Below, one piece after another: positions 1 to 8,860 of a stretch of DNA of 64,000 nucleotides. The position numbers and the translations under genes were made by a program. The notes below the pieces were generated by a model, which worked only from the letters and a program-made list of their open reading frames with translations, ran no database searches and had not been told where the DNA came from. Origin of the DNA: AP-15 sp963702685 (GTDB lineage Bacteria > Pseudomonadota > Alphaproteobacteria > ATCC43930 > CGMCC-115725); assembly GCA_963702685.1 (NCBI GenBank), contig CAVPDQ010000027.1, positions 1 to 64,000 of the forward strand. Reading direction: 5' to 3'. The stretch's first letter is position 1. Each line of letters opens with the position of its first letter.

Positions 1-1
1 A

Positions 2-136
2 ATCAGCACCGTATCGTCAGCCGGCCCCGCGGAGGCCGAAAGTCTCAAGGAGACGGGACGCCAGCTGGAGCTTTGGGCCGATGAACTCGAAGAGAAGCTC
101 ACGTCGTCGAGCGAGACGCACCCAAACCGGCAGTGA
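2..136 (+). CDS. C-terminal end of an unidentified protein (cut by window start)
   Basis: An open frame enters from the left edge and stops at TGA 134-136, giving about 44 residues rich in Glu, Leu and Ser (ending in ...THPNRQ). No family is recognisable from so short a tail. The acidic helical character is consistent with a real C-terminus, but this could be a chance frame. Confidence 0.3.
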   Translation: MSTVSSAGPAEAESLKETGRQLELWADELEEKLTSSSETHPNRQ

Positions 137-159
137 AAAGGACCGACCACAACCCTGAG

Positions 160-778
160 CTATGAGAGCAGACGTGCAAATTCATTCCTGACGGTACGGT
201 AGCATTCGCAGGATGCTGCTTCTAAGCCGGGGCGGTCGACGACGGTGACCTGACCGTGAGTGTTGCGGATGAGCGCGGCCGCCTTCAGCGTTCCCAGCGC
301 GACCGTGACACCGGCCCGCCGCACCCCGAGCATCATCGAGAGAAATTCGTGGTTGAGCGGCATCCGGTCGCTTGTCGCGCGGTCACGGGCGGTCAGCAAC
401 CAACGGGCGAGGCGTTCCGGTAGCGTGTGTCGGCCATTGCATGCCGCCGTGATCGAGACCTGAATGTGGAGCGCCTGGACATACCGAAGCAGCACTTTCG
501 ACAGGGTGGGGCGGCGGCCGACTTCCTCGCGAAAGACGCTGGCGGGCATTCGCAAGGCCAATCCGGGAATCTGGACCATCGCTTCGAGTGGGGAGCGATC
601 CGCCCCGAGCAGCACCGGCACGCCGGCGAAGCCTTCGTTGCCGATCATCCCGACCTCGATCATAGCGCCGTTCTCCAGAGGCTGGACCAGCGACACCATC
701 CCTTCCTCGACGAAATAAACATCATCGATCGGCGTATCCGGCTTTGAGAGCGTCTGTTTATGGGGGAGCGGGACACGT
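160..778 (-). pseudogene. Crp/Fnr-family transcriptional regulator, 5' end removed by an IS1182 fragment
   Basis: The minus-strand frame encodes most of a cyclic-nucleotide-binding-type sensor domain (VYFVEEGMVSLV, then IEVGMIGNEGFAG) followed by a C-terminal winged helix (LNHEFLSMMLGVRRAGVTVA). This is the arrangement of the Crp/Fnr subgroup that lacks an Fe-S cysteine cluster. The stop is at 160-162. Homology begins at about 778 with VPLPHKQTL, roughly 15-25 residues into a normal protein; upstream of that the DNA is IS1182 transposase. The start codon and promoter are therefore lost and the gene is probably not expressed as a complete regulator. Confidence 0.8.
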
Positions 779-1470
779 CGAATACCGCCAAGCCTACAAC
801 CCGCAGGCGGTGGTCTGCGCCGAAGGCAGCCAGCTGATCGTGGCCACCAATATTGCCACCACCCCGAGCGACCAACCGACCTTCGCGGCCACCGTTCTGG
901 CCATGGAAGAGACCATCGGTCTGCCGCGGGCAGTCCTCGCCGATGCCGGCTATGCCAGCGGCCCGGCCGTCGCCGAACTCGAAGCCCACGGCATCGAGCC
1001 TTTGGTGGCAATCGCCCGCACCCAGCCGCACCGGCCCTACGACTTCCGGCCGCCGCCCGAGCCCAAGCCCGAGCGCCGGATCGCCGAGCCTTGGCGCCTG
1101 GCGATGAAGGCCAAGCTCGACAGTGCCGATGGCAAAGCCCGTTACCGCAAACGCAAACAGACCGTCGAACCGGTTTTCGGCATCATCAAGAGCGCCATGG
1201 GCTTCACCCGCTTCCACCTCCGCGGCACCCAAAAGGTCGCCGCCGAGTGGCTCCTCGTCGCCCTCGCCTACAATTGCCGCAGGCTGCACAACCTGCGGCC
1301 CGCCTGAAATGGGCTTTACCCGCTTCCACTTCCGCGGCACCCAAAAGGCCATCGCCGAATGGCCCCCGCGTCGCCCTCACCCACAACTGCCGCACGCTGC
1401 ACAACCTGCGGCCCGCCTGAAACCAGACGCTCCCGATCACCCCACAGAAACAAATCCGACAGGCTGCTAG
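779..1470 (+). mobile_element. IS1182-family element, 3' fragment (copy 1)
   Basis: This DNA matches the C-terminal half of the complete transposase at 14315-15715, starting at EYRQAYNPQAV and ending HNLRPA at 1307. It carries the last DDE-type motifs (LADAGYASG; VEPVFGIIKS). After the stop comes the second, diverged copy of the transposase 3' end seen in all three copies here, and then the terminal inverted repeat AATCCGACAGGCTGCTAG at 1453-1470. The 5' half is missing, so the fragment cannot encode a functional transposase. Confidence 0.85.
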
Positions 1471-2440
1471 GCAGGTCTTCGAGACCGAAGCCTGCGTCGC
1501 GTGGAACCCGTCGAACGGACCGCGGATCGGCACCAGCTGGGCGCGCTCAGCCTCGAAGGCCTGCCAGATCGTCAGGTCGGCCAGCTCGGGGTGCTTGTGC
1601 GCCTTGGCATAGGCGACGCATCGGTCGAGCAGCCAGGCGTTCAGCTCGTCATAGCTTGCCACCCGCCGCCGCGGCGTGAAGAAGCGCTCGCGCACCAGCC
1701 CGACTTGGTTCTCGACTTGCCCCTTCTCCCAACCCGCCGCCGGCGTGCAGGCGGTCGGCTCGACCAGATAATGACCGCACATCCGCAGAAAACGGCGGTT
1801 GTACTGGCGGTCCTTGCCGATGAACACGGTCTCGACCGCCGTCTTCATGTTGTCGTAGATGCCGCGCGTGCAGGTCCCTTTGAAGAAGGCGAAGGCACGG
1901 TTGTGGGCGTCGAACACCATCTCCTGGGTCTCGCGCGGATAGGCCCGCACGAACAGCATCCGGCTCTGGCACAGCCGGACATGCGCGACCTTGACGGTCA
2001 CCGTTACCCCGTTGATCATCACGATCTCGTGCGACCAGTCGAACTGGTAGGCCTCGCCCGGGGCGAAGCTCAGCGGTACATAGGCCTGTGCGGTCACCGC
2101 ACCCCGCTCGGCGAGCCAGCTCTTCGCGTACCGCCGCACCGCGTCGTAGCTGCCCTCGTAACCCAGGCCACGCAGCTCTTCGTAGACCCGGATCAGCGTC
2201 AGCCGCTCGCGTGCCGCCTTGCCCTCATTCGAAAGCAGCAGCGTCGAGCTCGCCTCGCCACGGATCGATCTTCGGCAGCGGCTGCGTCCCGCGCGCATAG
2301 CGAAACTCCGTCGCCTCCGACCGGACCACCTTGCGCACCACCTTTCGGGATACTCGAAGCTCCCGGCAGATCGCCCTGATCGGCTTCTTCTGAACAAAAT
2401 ACGCCCGACGGATCTTCGCGATCGTCTCCACTATCAGCAT
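1471..2440 (-). pseudogene. istA: istA transposase of IS21 family, frameshifted and 3'-truncated
   Basis: The N-terminus (MLIVETIAKIRRAYF, then an HTH around IRAICRELRVSRKVVRK) is in one frame. Near 2240 the reading passes to another frame that holds the catalytic core: Asp in YQFDWSHEIV, Asp in GIYDNMKTAV and Glu in GWEKGQVENQVG, the DDE residues of IstA. Homology ends at ASVSKTCL (about 1471), where IS1182 DNA begins. About 320 of some 500 residues remain. Two independent lesions make it inactive. Confidence 0.8.
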
Positions 2441-2555
2441 CCCCCGACAGGCTCCCAGGTTCCCCATGGAAGCCACTGTGGACCCACCGTCCCGGGGGTC
2501 CCGATTGGATGCCGATCACCCCCTAAACAGGGTCCTTATTCCATGCCAATTCACA
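1471..2555 (-). mobile_element. IS21-family element, truncated
   Basis: The left terminus is at about 2555, where the minus strand begins TGTGAATTGGC. It is followed by the characteristic repeated GGGGTGATCGGCATCC-type segment at about 2490-2525 and then istA. The other side is cut at 1471, exactly against the IS1182 terminal repeat, so the istA 3' end, istB and the right end are lost. The IS21 terminus itself sits within an IS256 transposase gene. The order of events is therefore IS256, then IS21, then IS1182. Confidence 0.75.
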
Positions 2556-3553
2556 GTCAGCAGCGCGTCGCGGTCCTTGATCAGGCAGGTGACCGCCTTC
2601 TCGTATTTGGTCCCGTACTTCTCGGCGAAGGTTGCGAGCGCAGCCTGCGCTGTCGCACGGTCGGGGGCCGCCCAGATCTCGCGCAGGTCGGCCTTGCCCG
2701 CCGGCTGGACGGATTTGGGAAGCTTGTCGAGCACATTGGCGGTCTTGTGCACGGTACAGCGCTGGTGCCGGGTTGTCGGCGACACCTCCTCGAGCGCCTT
2801 CCAGAAGCCGAGTGCCCCGTCGCCGGTCGCCAGCTCGGGCGCGATGGCGAGGCCGCGCGCCTTGAGGTCGACCAGCAGCTCCCGCCAGCTCTGCGTGCTC
2901 TCCCGCAGGCCCACCTGAAAGCCGACCAGCTCCTTCTTGCCCTGCGGCGTCGCGCCGATCAACACCAGCATGCATTCGGCCTGCGGCTCCATGCGCGCCT
3001 GCAAGTAGACGCCATCGGCCCAGACATACACGTAGCGTCGGGCCGACAGGTCGCGCCGCTGCCAGCGCGCGTAGTCCGCCTCCCACTCGCCCCGCAGCCG
3101 CGCGATCACCGAGGGCGACAGGTTCGGGGCATCCTTGCCCAGCAGCGCCCCGAGCGCCTCCTGGAAGTCGCCCATCGAGACCCCGCGCAGGTAGAGGATC
3201 GGCAGCAGCGCATCCAGGCTCCGCGTCCGCCGCGCCCACCGTGGCAGGATGGCCGAGGTGAAGCGGATGCACTCGGCTCCTTCGCTGGCACCGCGGTCGC
3301 GCAGCTTGACCCGACGCACCTCGACCGGGCCGATCCCAGTCTGAACCAGGCGCTCCGGACCATGGCCGTGCCGTACCACCCGGTCGCGCCCGTCAGGCAG
3401 CCGCATGTCCTTCATCAGGGCCAGGAACGCCTCGGCTTCTGCCTCCACCGCCTGCGCCAGCAACCGGCGGGCGCCGCTCCTCAGAGCCGCCGTCAGTGGA
3501 TCCTCGACCGCGTCCGGCTGACACAGGGAAACAACAGTGCTATCGCTCCTCAT
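2556..3553 (-). pseudogene. IS256-family transposase, C-terminally truncated
   Basis: About 330 residues match the 422-residue transposase at 9201-10469. They include Asp in VYVWADGVYLQ and Asp in LATGDGALGFW, but the SNPIES segment carrying the third catalytic residue is missing. The frame runs into IS21 terminal DNA and ends at 2516 with a short foreign tail (NWHGIRTLFRG). Confidence 0.85.
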
Positions 3554-3648
3554 GGCGTATCGCTCCTTCGGGAGGTTCAGGCAGGCTTCCACCCGCCTCG
3601 ATACGCCGCCTTTCTCACATCGCCATCACCCAGTTTCGGCCATAGCTC
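2556..3648 (-). mobile_element. IS256-family element (type 1), copy truncated by IS21
   Basis: Nearly identical to the complete element at 9106-10500 but on the opposite strand. The terminal repeat at 3620-3648 reads, on the minus strand, GAGCTATGGCCGAAACTGGG. The other end is lost at 2556, where IS21 starts. The transposase (start ATG at 3553 preceded by AAGGAG) is intact through its first two acidic motifs but stops after DRDALLT, losing the third catalytic region, so it is non-functional. Confidence 0.85.
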
Positions 3649-3751
3649 CACCCACATGGGACGTGCACACACAAGAGTGCGCCCCTGTCTTGTGACGCCC
3701 CCAAAAAGAAGTGCGGTCGATCTGCCGCCTTCTTTCAGGAGCCTGGCGTCG

Positions 3752-4399
3752 TCAGCTGGACCGGCGCCGCCACACTATGCCGAACAGCACGAGCGCCCCG
3801 CCGATGAGCGCGATCGTAGCCGGCTCGGGAACCGGAGGTGGCGTCACAAATGAGAACTCGACTTGCTTGAATTCCTTGAAGCTCTCTGTCCCGGGAGTGC
3901 TAATTTCCACGGATTTCAGGGTCTCGCCATCGGTCGACACGATACCGAGGCGGTCGAAATCGGCGTTTGGTCCTTTGACCCCGGTGAAAGTGATGGTTCC
4001 CGTTGTTCCGAGACTATCGGTCCAAGTGACATCTAACGTGCCGGTAAACCCGTCCGATTCAAGCTGACCGCGGAATGAGAAGTCGTTAAAAAGCGTGTCA
4101 TCCGCCGGCGTGAAAATCAGATCCGTGAGGGTGGCGTCCTTCGTCGGCTTGATCGTGGCAAAACCCGACCCGGTATCGACATTCCCGGTCGTATCAACGG
4201 TAACCGCCGGTCCGCCAGCCCCGCCGACCGCGCCGGTGAAGGTCGAGACATCCTTATTCGCATTGTCGATAAAGAACATAGTGCCGGCGTCGCACTTCGA
4301 TACTCCGCAACTCGTGTCCAGGATGAAGGTCGCATGGGCCGGACCGGCTATGAAAACCCCAGCTGCGAGCGCCAGGCAAACGGAAAACATTGTCCTCAC
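3752..4399 (-). CDS. PEP-CTERM sorting domain protein
   Basis: A 215-residue secreted protein. The GTG at 4399 is preferred because AGGAG lies 7 nt upstream; an internal ATG at 4390 is the alternative. There is an N-terminal signal peptide (VCLALAAGVFIAGPAHA), a low-complexity Thr/Asp/Gly-rich mature part, and a C-terminal PEP-CTERM signal: VPEPATIALIGGAL, a hydrophobic helix and a basic WRRR end. In this family the tail is processed by an exosortase during export to the cell surface or matrix; no exosortase lies in the window. A sigma-54-type promoter sits just upstream (4450-4465). The mature domain has no assigned function. Confidence 0.85.
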   Translation of the reverse strand: MRTMFSVCLALAAGVFIAGPAHATFILDTSCGVSKCDAGTMFFIDNANKDVSTFTGAVGGAGGPAVTVDTTGNVDTGSGFATIKPTKDATLTDLIFTPADDTLFNDFSFRGQLESDGFTGTLDVTWTDSLGTTGTITFTGVKGPNADFDRLGIVSTDGETLKSVEISTPGTESFKEFKQVEFSFVTPPPVPEPATIALIGGALVLFGIVWRRRSS

Positions 4400-4449
4400 G
4401 GCCGCTCTCCTCTTTCTCAATTGGTCTGTGCTCCCCGCTCCCAAAGCTA

Positions 4450-4465
4450 AGCAAGATCCATGCCA
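4450..4465 (-). promoter_or_regulatory. Sigma-54 (-24/-12) promoter of the PEP-CTERM gene
   Basis: On the minus strand the sequence is TGGCATGGATCTTGCT: GG, exactly 10 nt, then GC, matching the TGGCAC-N5-TTGCW consensus. The predicted start of transcription (about 4440) leaves a leader of about 40 nt before the GTG at 4399. PEP-CTERM genes in several bacteria are known to be RpoN-dependent through the PrsK/PrsR two-component system, which supports the call. Confidence 0.7.
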
Positions 4466-4530
4466 TTGAGACCGACTCCTTGCTGTGTCTCGTCTTAGAT
4501 GGTTAACGCGGAATGGCGTAAGTTCGCGAT

Positions 4531-4860
4531 TGTTAAAAATTCCGACAGATCCGAGAAATCAACCCTCTTCAGTCAGCGATCGGCGCTCCAAAAAACATCG
4601 ATCTTTCCTTGCCTTTTCATCGACAAGGGTCGAATTCTTACTACTCGTCCTGCCAATCACGAGACCACTTACGATAGATCCGATCAAATTTAGCTGATCC
4701 CTTCTCGATTCGGTCGAGCCGCCGCGAATCGATGCTCCGAGCCCTGGCGCTTTACAATCGCGAACGAGTAAAATCGCGGTAGGCAAGGCCCTAACCGCTC
4801 ATCCGCTCATCCCGGCCCGGGGTTGTCAAAAATCCCGACGCTATGTCGGTCGATTTTACA
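4531..4860. promoter_or_regulatory. Possible upstream activator motifs in the 4466-4994 gene-free stretch
   Basis: The stretch 4466-4994 holds no convincing gene. It contains related motifs: TGTTAAAAATTCCGACA at 4531-4547 (minus strand TGTCGG...TTAACA), TGTCAAAAATCCCGAC at 4824-4839 and TGTCGGTCGATTTTACA at 4844-4860. The last two form an imperfect dyad. A similar motif (TGTCGGTTTCCTTACAG, 30436-30452) precedes the second sigma-54 PEP-CTERM promoter. They are candidate enhancer-binding-protein sites; this is inference from recurrence only. Confidence 0.35.
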
Positions 4861-4994
4861 TCTGCATGGCCTTACGTCGCTCAAGCGACAGCCGCCCGGT
4901 GCGCGCACGCTGTGTCAATTTAGGTTCCGGCCTCTGGTCGCGCCCGCTTGACCGCACGCCTTCAATTGTTGGCACCGTGAGCTGCGGACGCCCG

Positions 4995-5786
4995 TCATTG
5001 ATTTACGTTGCGCGGCGGTTCGTAGAAGACGCGCTGAGCTTGCCACGAAAGACATAAGAGAAATGAACACTGGCCGCGGTCGATTTCGGCGCGGGCCTGC
5101 GGATGACTGTGCCGGGATCGCTCCTTTGTTGTTGCGATCCGAGACGCCCGTGAATGCTGCCGGGCCTCCTTTGGTTTGTGCTGCGCTTGTTCGTCGGGCT
5201 GCGCTCGTCCTTTGGCCGCCGCGGCACCTGCACCCATATCGACCTTACCAAGGATCCCGCCGGCGGCATCGGCCGCATTTTTTGCAGCATCGCGATCGGC
5301 AGGACCGGCAAGGAGGGAGTCCGAGACCTCTGCCTTTGCGGGCCCCCGCTCCAACGCGTCGGGAGTCTGGTCGGATGGAGGATTGGCAATAGGGAGCGGC
5401 GGAAAGGCATTTTTCATCGGCGGCGCGGGCTGCGAGATCGGAACCTGCTGATGAGCGACCGCTGGTGGTGACGGTGGTGTCGGCGCGGGTTCGCTCCACG
5501 ACAAGAGCGCCAGTGTAGCCATGGCCGCGACGCCGAGGCCAAAAAAGAAGATGGCGGATCGATTGATACGCTTCGCCTGCTGCTGCGGGTCTTCCATCGC
5601 AGGAGGCGCTCTATGCGTGACTCGGGTTGCACCGGCATCGCCAGCTTCCGAATCCACGTCTTCGATGGCCCCCAATTCGTCGGCCTGGGAACGCCCAACC
5701 TTGGCGCCAGCCGCGTTGTCCAGAAGCGATAACGCCTCGTGAACCTGATCCGGGCTGAGCTCGCGTTGGAACTCCAGATCGCTCAT
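4995..5786 (-). CDS. Hypothetical single-pass membrane protein with Pro/Ala-rich periplasmic part
   Basis: 263 residues starting at ATG 5786. Residues 1-70 are acidic and cytoplasmic (SPDQVHEALSLLD). One transmembrane helix follows at about 76-95 (SAIFFFGLGVAAMATLALLS), then a Pro-rich linker and an Ala/Lys-rich tail with His/Arg clusters. The layout is that of a type II membrane-anchored protein with a long extracytoplasmic linker, but no family is recognised. The last 20 residues may be foreign, since the composition changes there. Confidence 0.5.
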   Translation of the reverse strand: MSDLEFQRELSPDQVHEALSLLDNAAGAKVGRSQADELGAIEDVDSEAGDAGATRVTHRAPPAMEDPQQQAKRINRSAIFFFGLGVAAMATLALLSWSEPAPTPPSPPAVAHQQVPISQPAPPMKNAFPPLPIANPPSDQTPDALERGPAKAEVSDSLLAGPADRDAAKNAADAAGGILGKVDMGAGAAAAKGRAQPDEQAQHKPKEARQHSRASRIATTKERSRHSHPQARAEIDRGQCSFLLCLSWQAQRVFYEPPRNVNQ

Positions 5787-5868
5787 GGCCGCGCCGCGTC
5801 ACCAACAGATCCGAGGAGGCCCCCGAACCGAGCCAGATATCGTCATCGTGCCGACATCCGCGGCTTCC

Positions 5869-6196
5869 TGTCAATCAGCGCGGAAGCGGGACCCGGGATC
5901 AGCGCCGAATAGGGACCCACACCGGCGGTTGAGTAGCGGTCGTCCCCGGAGTCCATGGAGGGGACCCGCGCGCGTCGCGCCGTGCCCTGACGAGCGAGGA
6001 GCGGCGCGCGTGGGGAGGCGCTGTGGGCCCCCGGGGGGCGATCCGCGGGAGGCTCGGAGGAGAGGTCAGGTGCGGTTTTTGAAGCGCCAGCTCTCGTTGC
6101 CGGTTTCGAGGATGTCGCAGTGATGGGTCAGCCGGTCGAGCAGCGCCGTGGTCATCTTGGCGTCGGCGAAGACGCTCGGCCATTCGGCAAAGGCGA
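5869..6196 (-). mobile_element. istB: IS21-family right-end remnant with istB 3' end
   Basis: The minus strand from about 6196 to the stop at 6066-6068 reads FAEWPSVFADAKMTTALLD and then TGNESWRFKNRT, the C-terminus of the IstB helper ATPase. Downstream, GGGACCC-type repeats at about 5890-5960 and a terminal TGTCAATCAGCG at 5869 resemble an IS21 right end. Only about 45 residues of IstB remain; the P-loop part is gone. Confidence 0.65.
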
Positions 6197-6494
6197 GACA
6201 TCCAGGGGAGCCTGTCGGCCTCGCAGGACCAGGCTGCCTGGGCGTTGACCTCTTATATCGTCTGCGCCGCGATCATGATGCCGCTGACCGGCTGGCTCGC
6301 CGGCCGGTTCGGCATCAAATACATCTTTCTGGTCTCGGTCATCGGCTTCACCCTCGCCTCGGCGCTGTGCGGCGCCGCCACGAGCCTTGGCGAGCTCGTT
6401 CTCTTTCGCGCGGTGCAGGGGGTGGCCGGGGCCGGGCTGAGCCCGCTGGCCCAGGCGACACTGTTGCAGATCAACCCGTCGGAGCGCCACGGGC
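6197..6494 (+). pseudogene. EmrB/QacA-type MFS transporter fragment
   Basis: An internal fragment of about 100 residues (DIQGSLSASQDQAAW to INPSERHGR) containing the MFS A-type loop GWLAGRFGIKYIFL and helices 2-4 of a DHA2 (14-TM) drug exporter. It starts abruptly at the istB remnant and ends exactly at the GTAAGC terminus of the IS66 element at 6495. Both ends of the gene are missing from the window. Confidence 0.75.
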
Positions 6495-6524
6495 GTAAGC
6501 ATGCGGTGAAGACCGCAGGCCAAG

Positions 6525-6815
6525 CTATTCGATCGGTTTGACCTGCGGCGGCGCGCGGCCGGCGGCTCTTTGGTCGGCGATGATCTGCTGCAGGCACTCG
6601 ATGCCATCCCTGGTGAAGGCGGTCACGCCGTCCTCGCCGACGCCGTAGACGCGCAGGCAGCCGTCTTCCGGGAACATGTCGGTCGACAGGTCGTACAACC
6701 AGTCTTCGTCCTCGCCGAGCATGTTGGCGACATAGCCGATGGTGAAGACGGCTGCGATAGCCGCCAAGATCAGGCCGCCTGACTGCGTGGTGCCGATCGC
6801 GGCCGCCAGTTCCAC
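6525..6815 (-). CDS. Small IS66-associated accessory protein
   Basis: 96 residues, GTG start at 6815, beginning 46 nt inside the 3' end of tnpC in another frame and ending just before the IS66 terminus. Sequence: hydrophobic N-terminus (LILAAIAAVFTIGYVANMLG), then EDEDWLYDLSTDMFPEDGCL, GVGEDGVTAFTRDG and a Lys/Pro end. Similar small ORFs downstream of tnpC are recalled from other alphaproteobacterial IS66 elements, but the function is unknown. The overlap suggests translational coupling to TnpC. Confidence 0.6.
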   Translation of the reverse strand: MELAAAIGTTQSGGLILAAIAAVFTIGYVANMLGEDEDWLYDLSTDMFPEDGCLRVYGVGEDGVTAFTRDGIECLQQIIADQRAAGRAPPQVKPIE

Positions 6816-8440
6816 GGCAGCAATTCGTCGGTCCTATGGGCTGGATGCTCGGCGATCCGGGCGAGGACGTCAGCCAGCCAGGCTTGCGGATCAACGTCGT
6901 TCAATTTAGCGGTGACGATCAGGCTGTACATCGCCGCGGCTCGCTGACCGCCGCGGTCGGAACCCGCGAACAGCCATGACTTTCTGCCGAGGGCAATTCC
7001 GCGTAGCGCGCGCTCGGCGGCGTTGTTCGACAGGCAGATCCGTCCGTCATCGAGAAAGCGGGTGAAGGCCGGCCAGCGTTTGAGCAGGTAATCCATCGCC
7101 TTGGCGAGATCGTTGCCGCGCGACAGCTTCGCTCGCTGCTCGCGCAGCCAGCTTTGCAGATCGGCGACCAACGGCGCGCTCACTTCCTGCCGGACCGCTT
7201 GGCGCCGCTCGGCGCTCTGGCCGTTGATCGAGCGTTCGATCGCGAACAGGGCATCGATCCGCCGGACCGCTTCCAGCGCCAGCGGCGAGATCACTCCCGG
7301 GGTTTGGCCTTGCGCCCTGCGGCGGGCGTTCGCAGCGAGATCGGCCATCTGGAAGAACGGTCGGCGGGCATGAACCCAGCACGCCGCCTCTACGATCGGG
7401 CCCGGTTTGCGGTCGGCCTCGTACAGCTTGTTGTATCCGCCGAAGGCGTCGGCCTGGAAGATCCCGGCATAATCGGCCAGATGCGCCTGGGGATGCTCGC
7501 CAGCCCGATCGCGCGAGTAGTAGAACATCGCCGCCGGCGGATCCGGCCCGCCAAACGGGCGATCGTCGCGTACGTAAACCCAACATCGCCCGGTGTCGGT
7601 CTTGCCCTTGGCCAGGACCGGCACCGTCGTGTCGTCGCCGTGCAATCGCGTGGTCGCGAAAACGTGTCGCTCAACCCGGCTGAGGAGCGGCGCCAGGGCG
7701 GCGCAGCAGCCGCCTACCTGATCGGCCAGGGTCGACAGGCTGAGGGGCACTCCCTCCCTGGCGTAGCGTTCGGACTGGCGGTTGAGCGGCTGATGCTGCC
7801 CGTACTTCTCGAACAGGATCATCGCCAGCAGGCCGGGACCGGCCCAGCCGCGGGCCAGCACATGGAATGGCGCCGGCGGCTGGCTGATCCTCTCGCAGTC
7901 GCGGCAGGTGAACTTCTCGCGGACGTGCTGGATCACCTTCCATTGCCGTGGAATGACCTCCAGGGTCTCGGTAATGTCCTCGCCCAACTTGCGCAGCCGC
8001 GGGCTGCCGCAGCAAAGGCAAACCGTCGGGCCCGGCTCGACCGCCCGCTCCCGCGCCAGATGCTCGGGGAAGGGCTGGCGCGCCGGGCGCTTGCGGGTGA
8101 AGGCCACCACATTGGTGGTCTTGGCCACGGCCTGCTCAGCGGCGATCTCGTCCTCACTGGCCGAACTCTCGAGTTCCTCGAGCGCCAGCTCCATCTGATC
8201 GAGCACCCGAACCGCACGCTCCGAACGCTGGCCGTAGAGCTGGCGCATCAGCTTCTCGATCTGCAATCGCTGATGGGCGATCACGACTTGATCATCGGAG
8301 GCCTTGGCCTTGGCCACGGCCAGTTCGGCCTCGACCCGGGCCGCCCTGGCTGCTGCCTCAAGGCGCGTTGCGCGCTCCTCGACCAGCGCCGCCTGCAGCG
8401 CGGCGATGTCGTCAGGGAGATCCTCAGACGTCGTCGTCAC
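6770..8440 (-). CDS. tnpC: IS66-family transposase TnpC
   Basis: 556 residues, near the usual IS66 length. It has an N-terminal coiled coil (ALVEERATRLEAAARAARVE) with the LMRQLYGQRSER motif, a zinc-finger-like CLCCG...CRDC segment (about residues 148-185), and the DDE catalytic region: Asp in LHGDDTTVPVL, Asp in YAGIFQADAFGGYN and Glu in LSNNAAERALRGIALGRKSW. No frameshift is evident. It is probably functional in itself, although the element has lost one end. Confidence 0.9.
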   Translation of the reverse strand: MTTTSEDLPDDIAALQAALVEERATRLEAAARAARVEAELAVAKAKASDDQVVIAHQRLQIEKLMRQLYGQRSERAVRVLDQMELALEELESSASEDEIAAEQAVAKTTNVVAFTRKRPARQPFPEHLARERAVEPGPTVCLCCGSPRLRKLGEDITETLEVIPRQWKVIQHVREKFTCRDCERISQPPAPFHVLARGWAGPGLLAMILFEKYGQHQPLNRQSERYAREGVPLSLSTLADQVGGCCAALAPLLSRVERHVFATTRLHGDDTTVPVLAKGKTDTGRCWVYVRDDRPFGGPDPPAAMFYYSRDRAGEHPQAHLADYAGIFQADAFGGYNKLYEADRKPGPIVEAACWVHARRPFFQMADLAANARRRAQGQTPGVISPLALEAVRRIDALFAIERSINGQSAERRQAVRQEVSAPLVADLQSWLREQRAKLSRGNDLAKAMDYLLKRWPAFTRFLDDGRICLSNNAAERALRGIALGRKSWLFAGSDRGGQRAAAMYSLIVTAKLNDVDPQAWLADVLARIAEHPAHRTDELLPWNWRPRSAPRSQAA

Positions 8441-8512
8441 GGGCCCGATTATCCCACATCGCCACGGCCCAAGCGCTCCTCAACCATAGGGTGAGTCAAT
8501 CGGCCGCAGGGC

Positions 8513-8860
8513 TCAGCCGGCCACCTCCGGGCGCCAGGTGCGAACCGGGTTCCTCCAGTCGATCCCGTCCAGCATATAGGCCAACTGCGCCGCGCTGATC
8601 GCGACGATCCCACCCGCCGGCGACGGCCAGATGAACCGGCCACGCTCCAGCCGCTTGGCATAAAGCGACATGCCAATGCCGTCATGCCAAAGAATTTTGA
8701 TCAGGTGACCGCGTTTGCCCCGAAAGACATAAAGATCGCCGGCATGCGGGTCGCGCTTCAACCCCTCTTGGACCTGCAGCGCCAGGCTGTTCATGCCGCG
8801 CCGCATGTCGGTGTGGCCGACTGCCAACCAAACCCGCACCCCCGAAGGAACGGGGATCAT
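8513..8860 (-). CDS. tnpB: IS66 Orf2 (TnpB)
   Basis: 115 residues with the hallmark TnpB strings GHTDMRRGMNSLALQVQE, DLYVFRGKRGHLIKILWHD and GMSLYAKRLERGRFIWP. The ATG at 8860 overlaps the tnpA stop as ATGA, the usual coupled arrangement. The protein is needed for IS66 transposition, but its biochemical role is not established. Confidence 0.9.
   Translation of the reverse strand: MIPVPSGVRVWLAVGHTDMRRGMNSLALQVQEGLKRDPHAGDLYVFRGKRGHLIKILWHDGIGMSLYAKRLERGRFIWPSPAGGIVAISAAQLAYMLDGIDWRNPVRTWRPEVAG

Noticed and set aside
4559..4786. 75-codon minus-strand frame between PEP-CTERM gene and hypothetical gene
   Set aside because: No ribosome-binding site, no family signal and it overlaps the putative regulatory motifs; left as intergenic.
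7154..8494. 446-codon plus-strand frame over IS66 tnpC
   Set aside because: Antisense to a clearly conserved transposase; low-complexity Arg/Leu/Gly composition.
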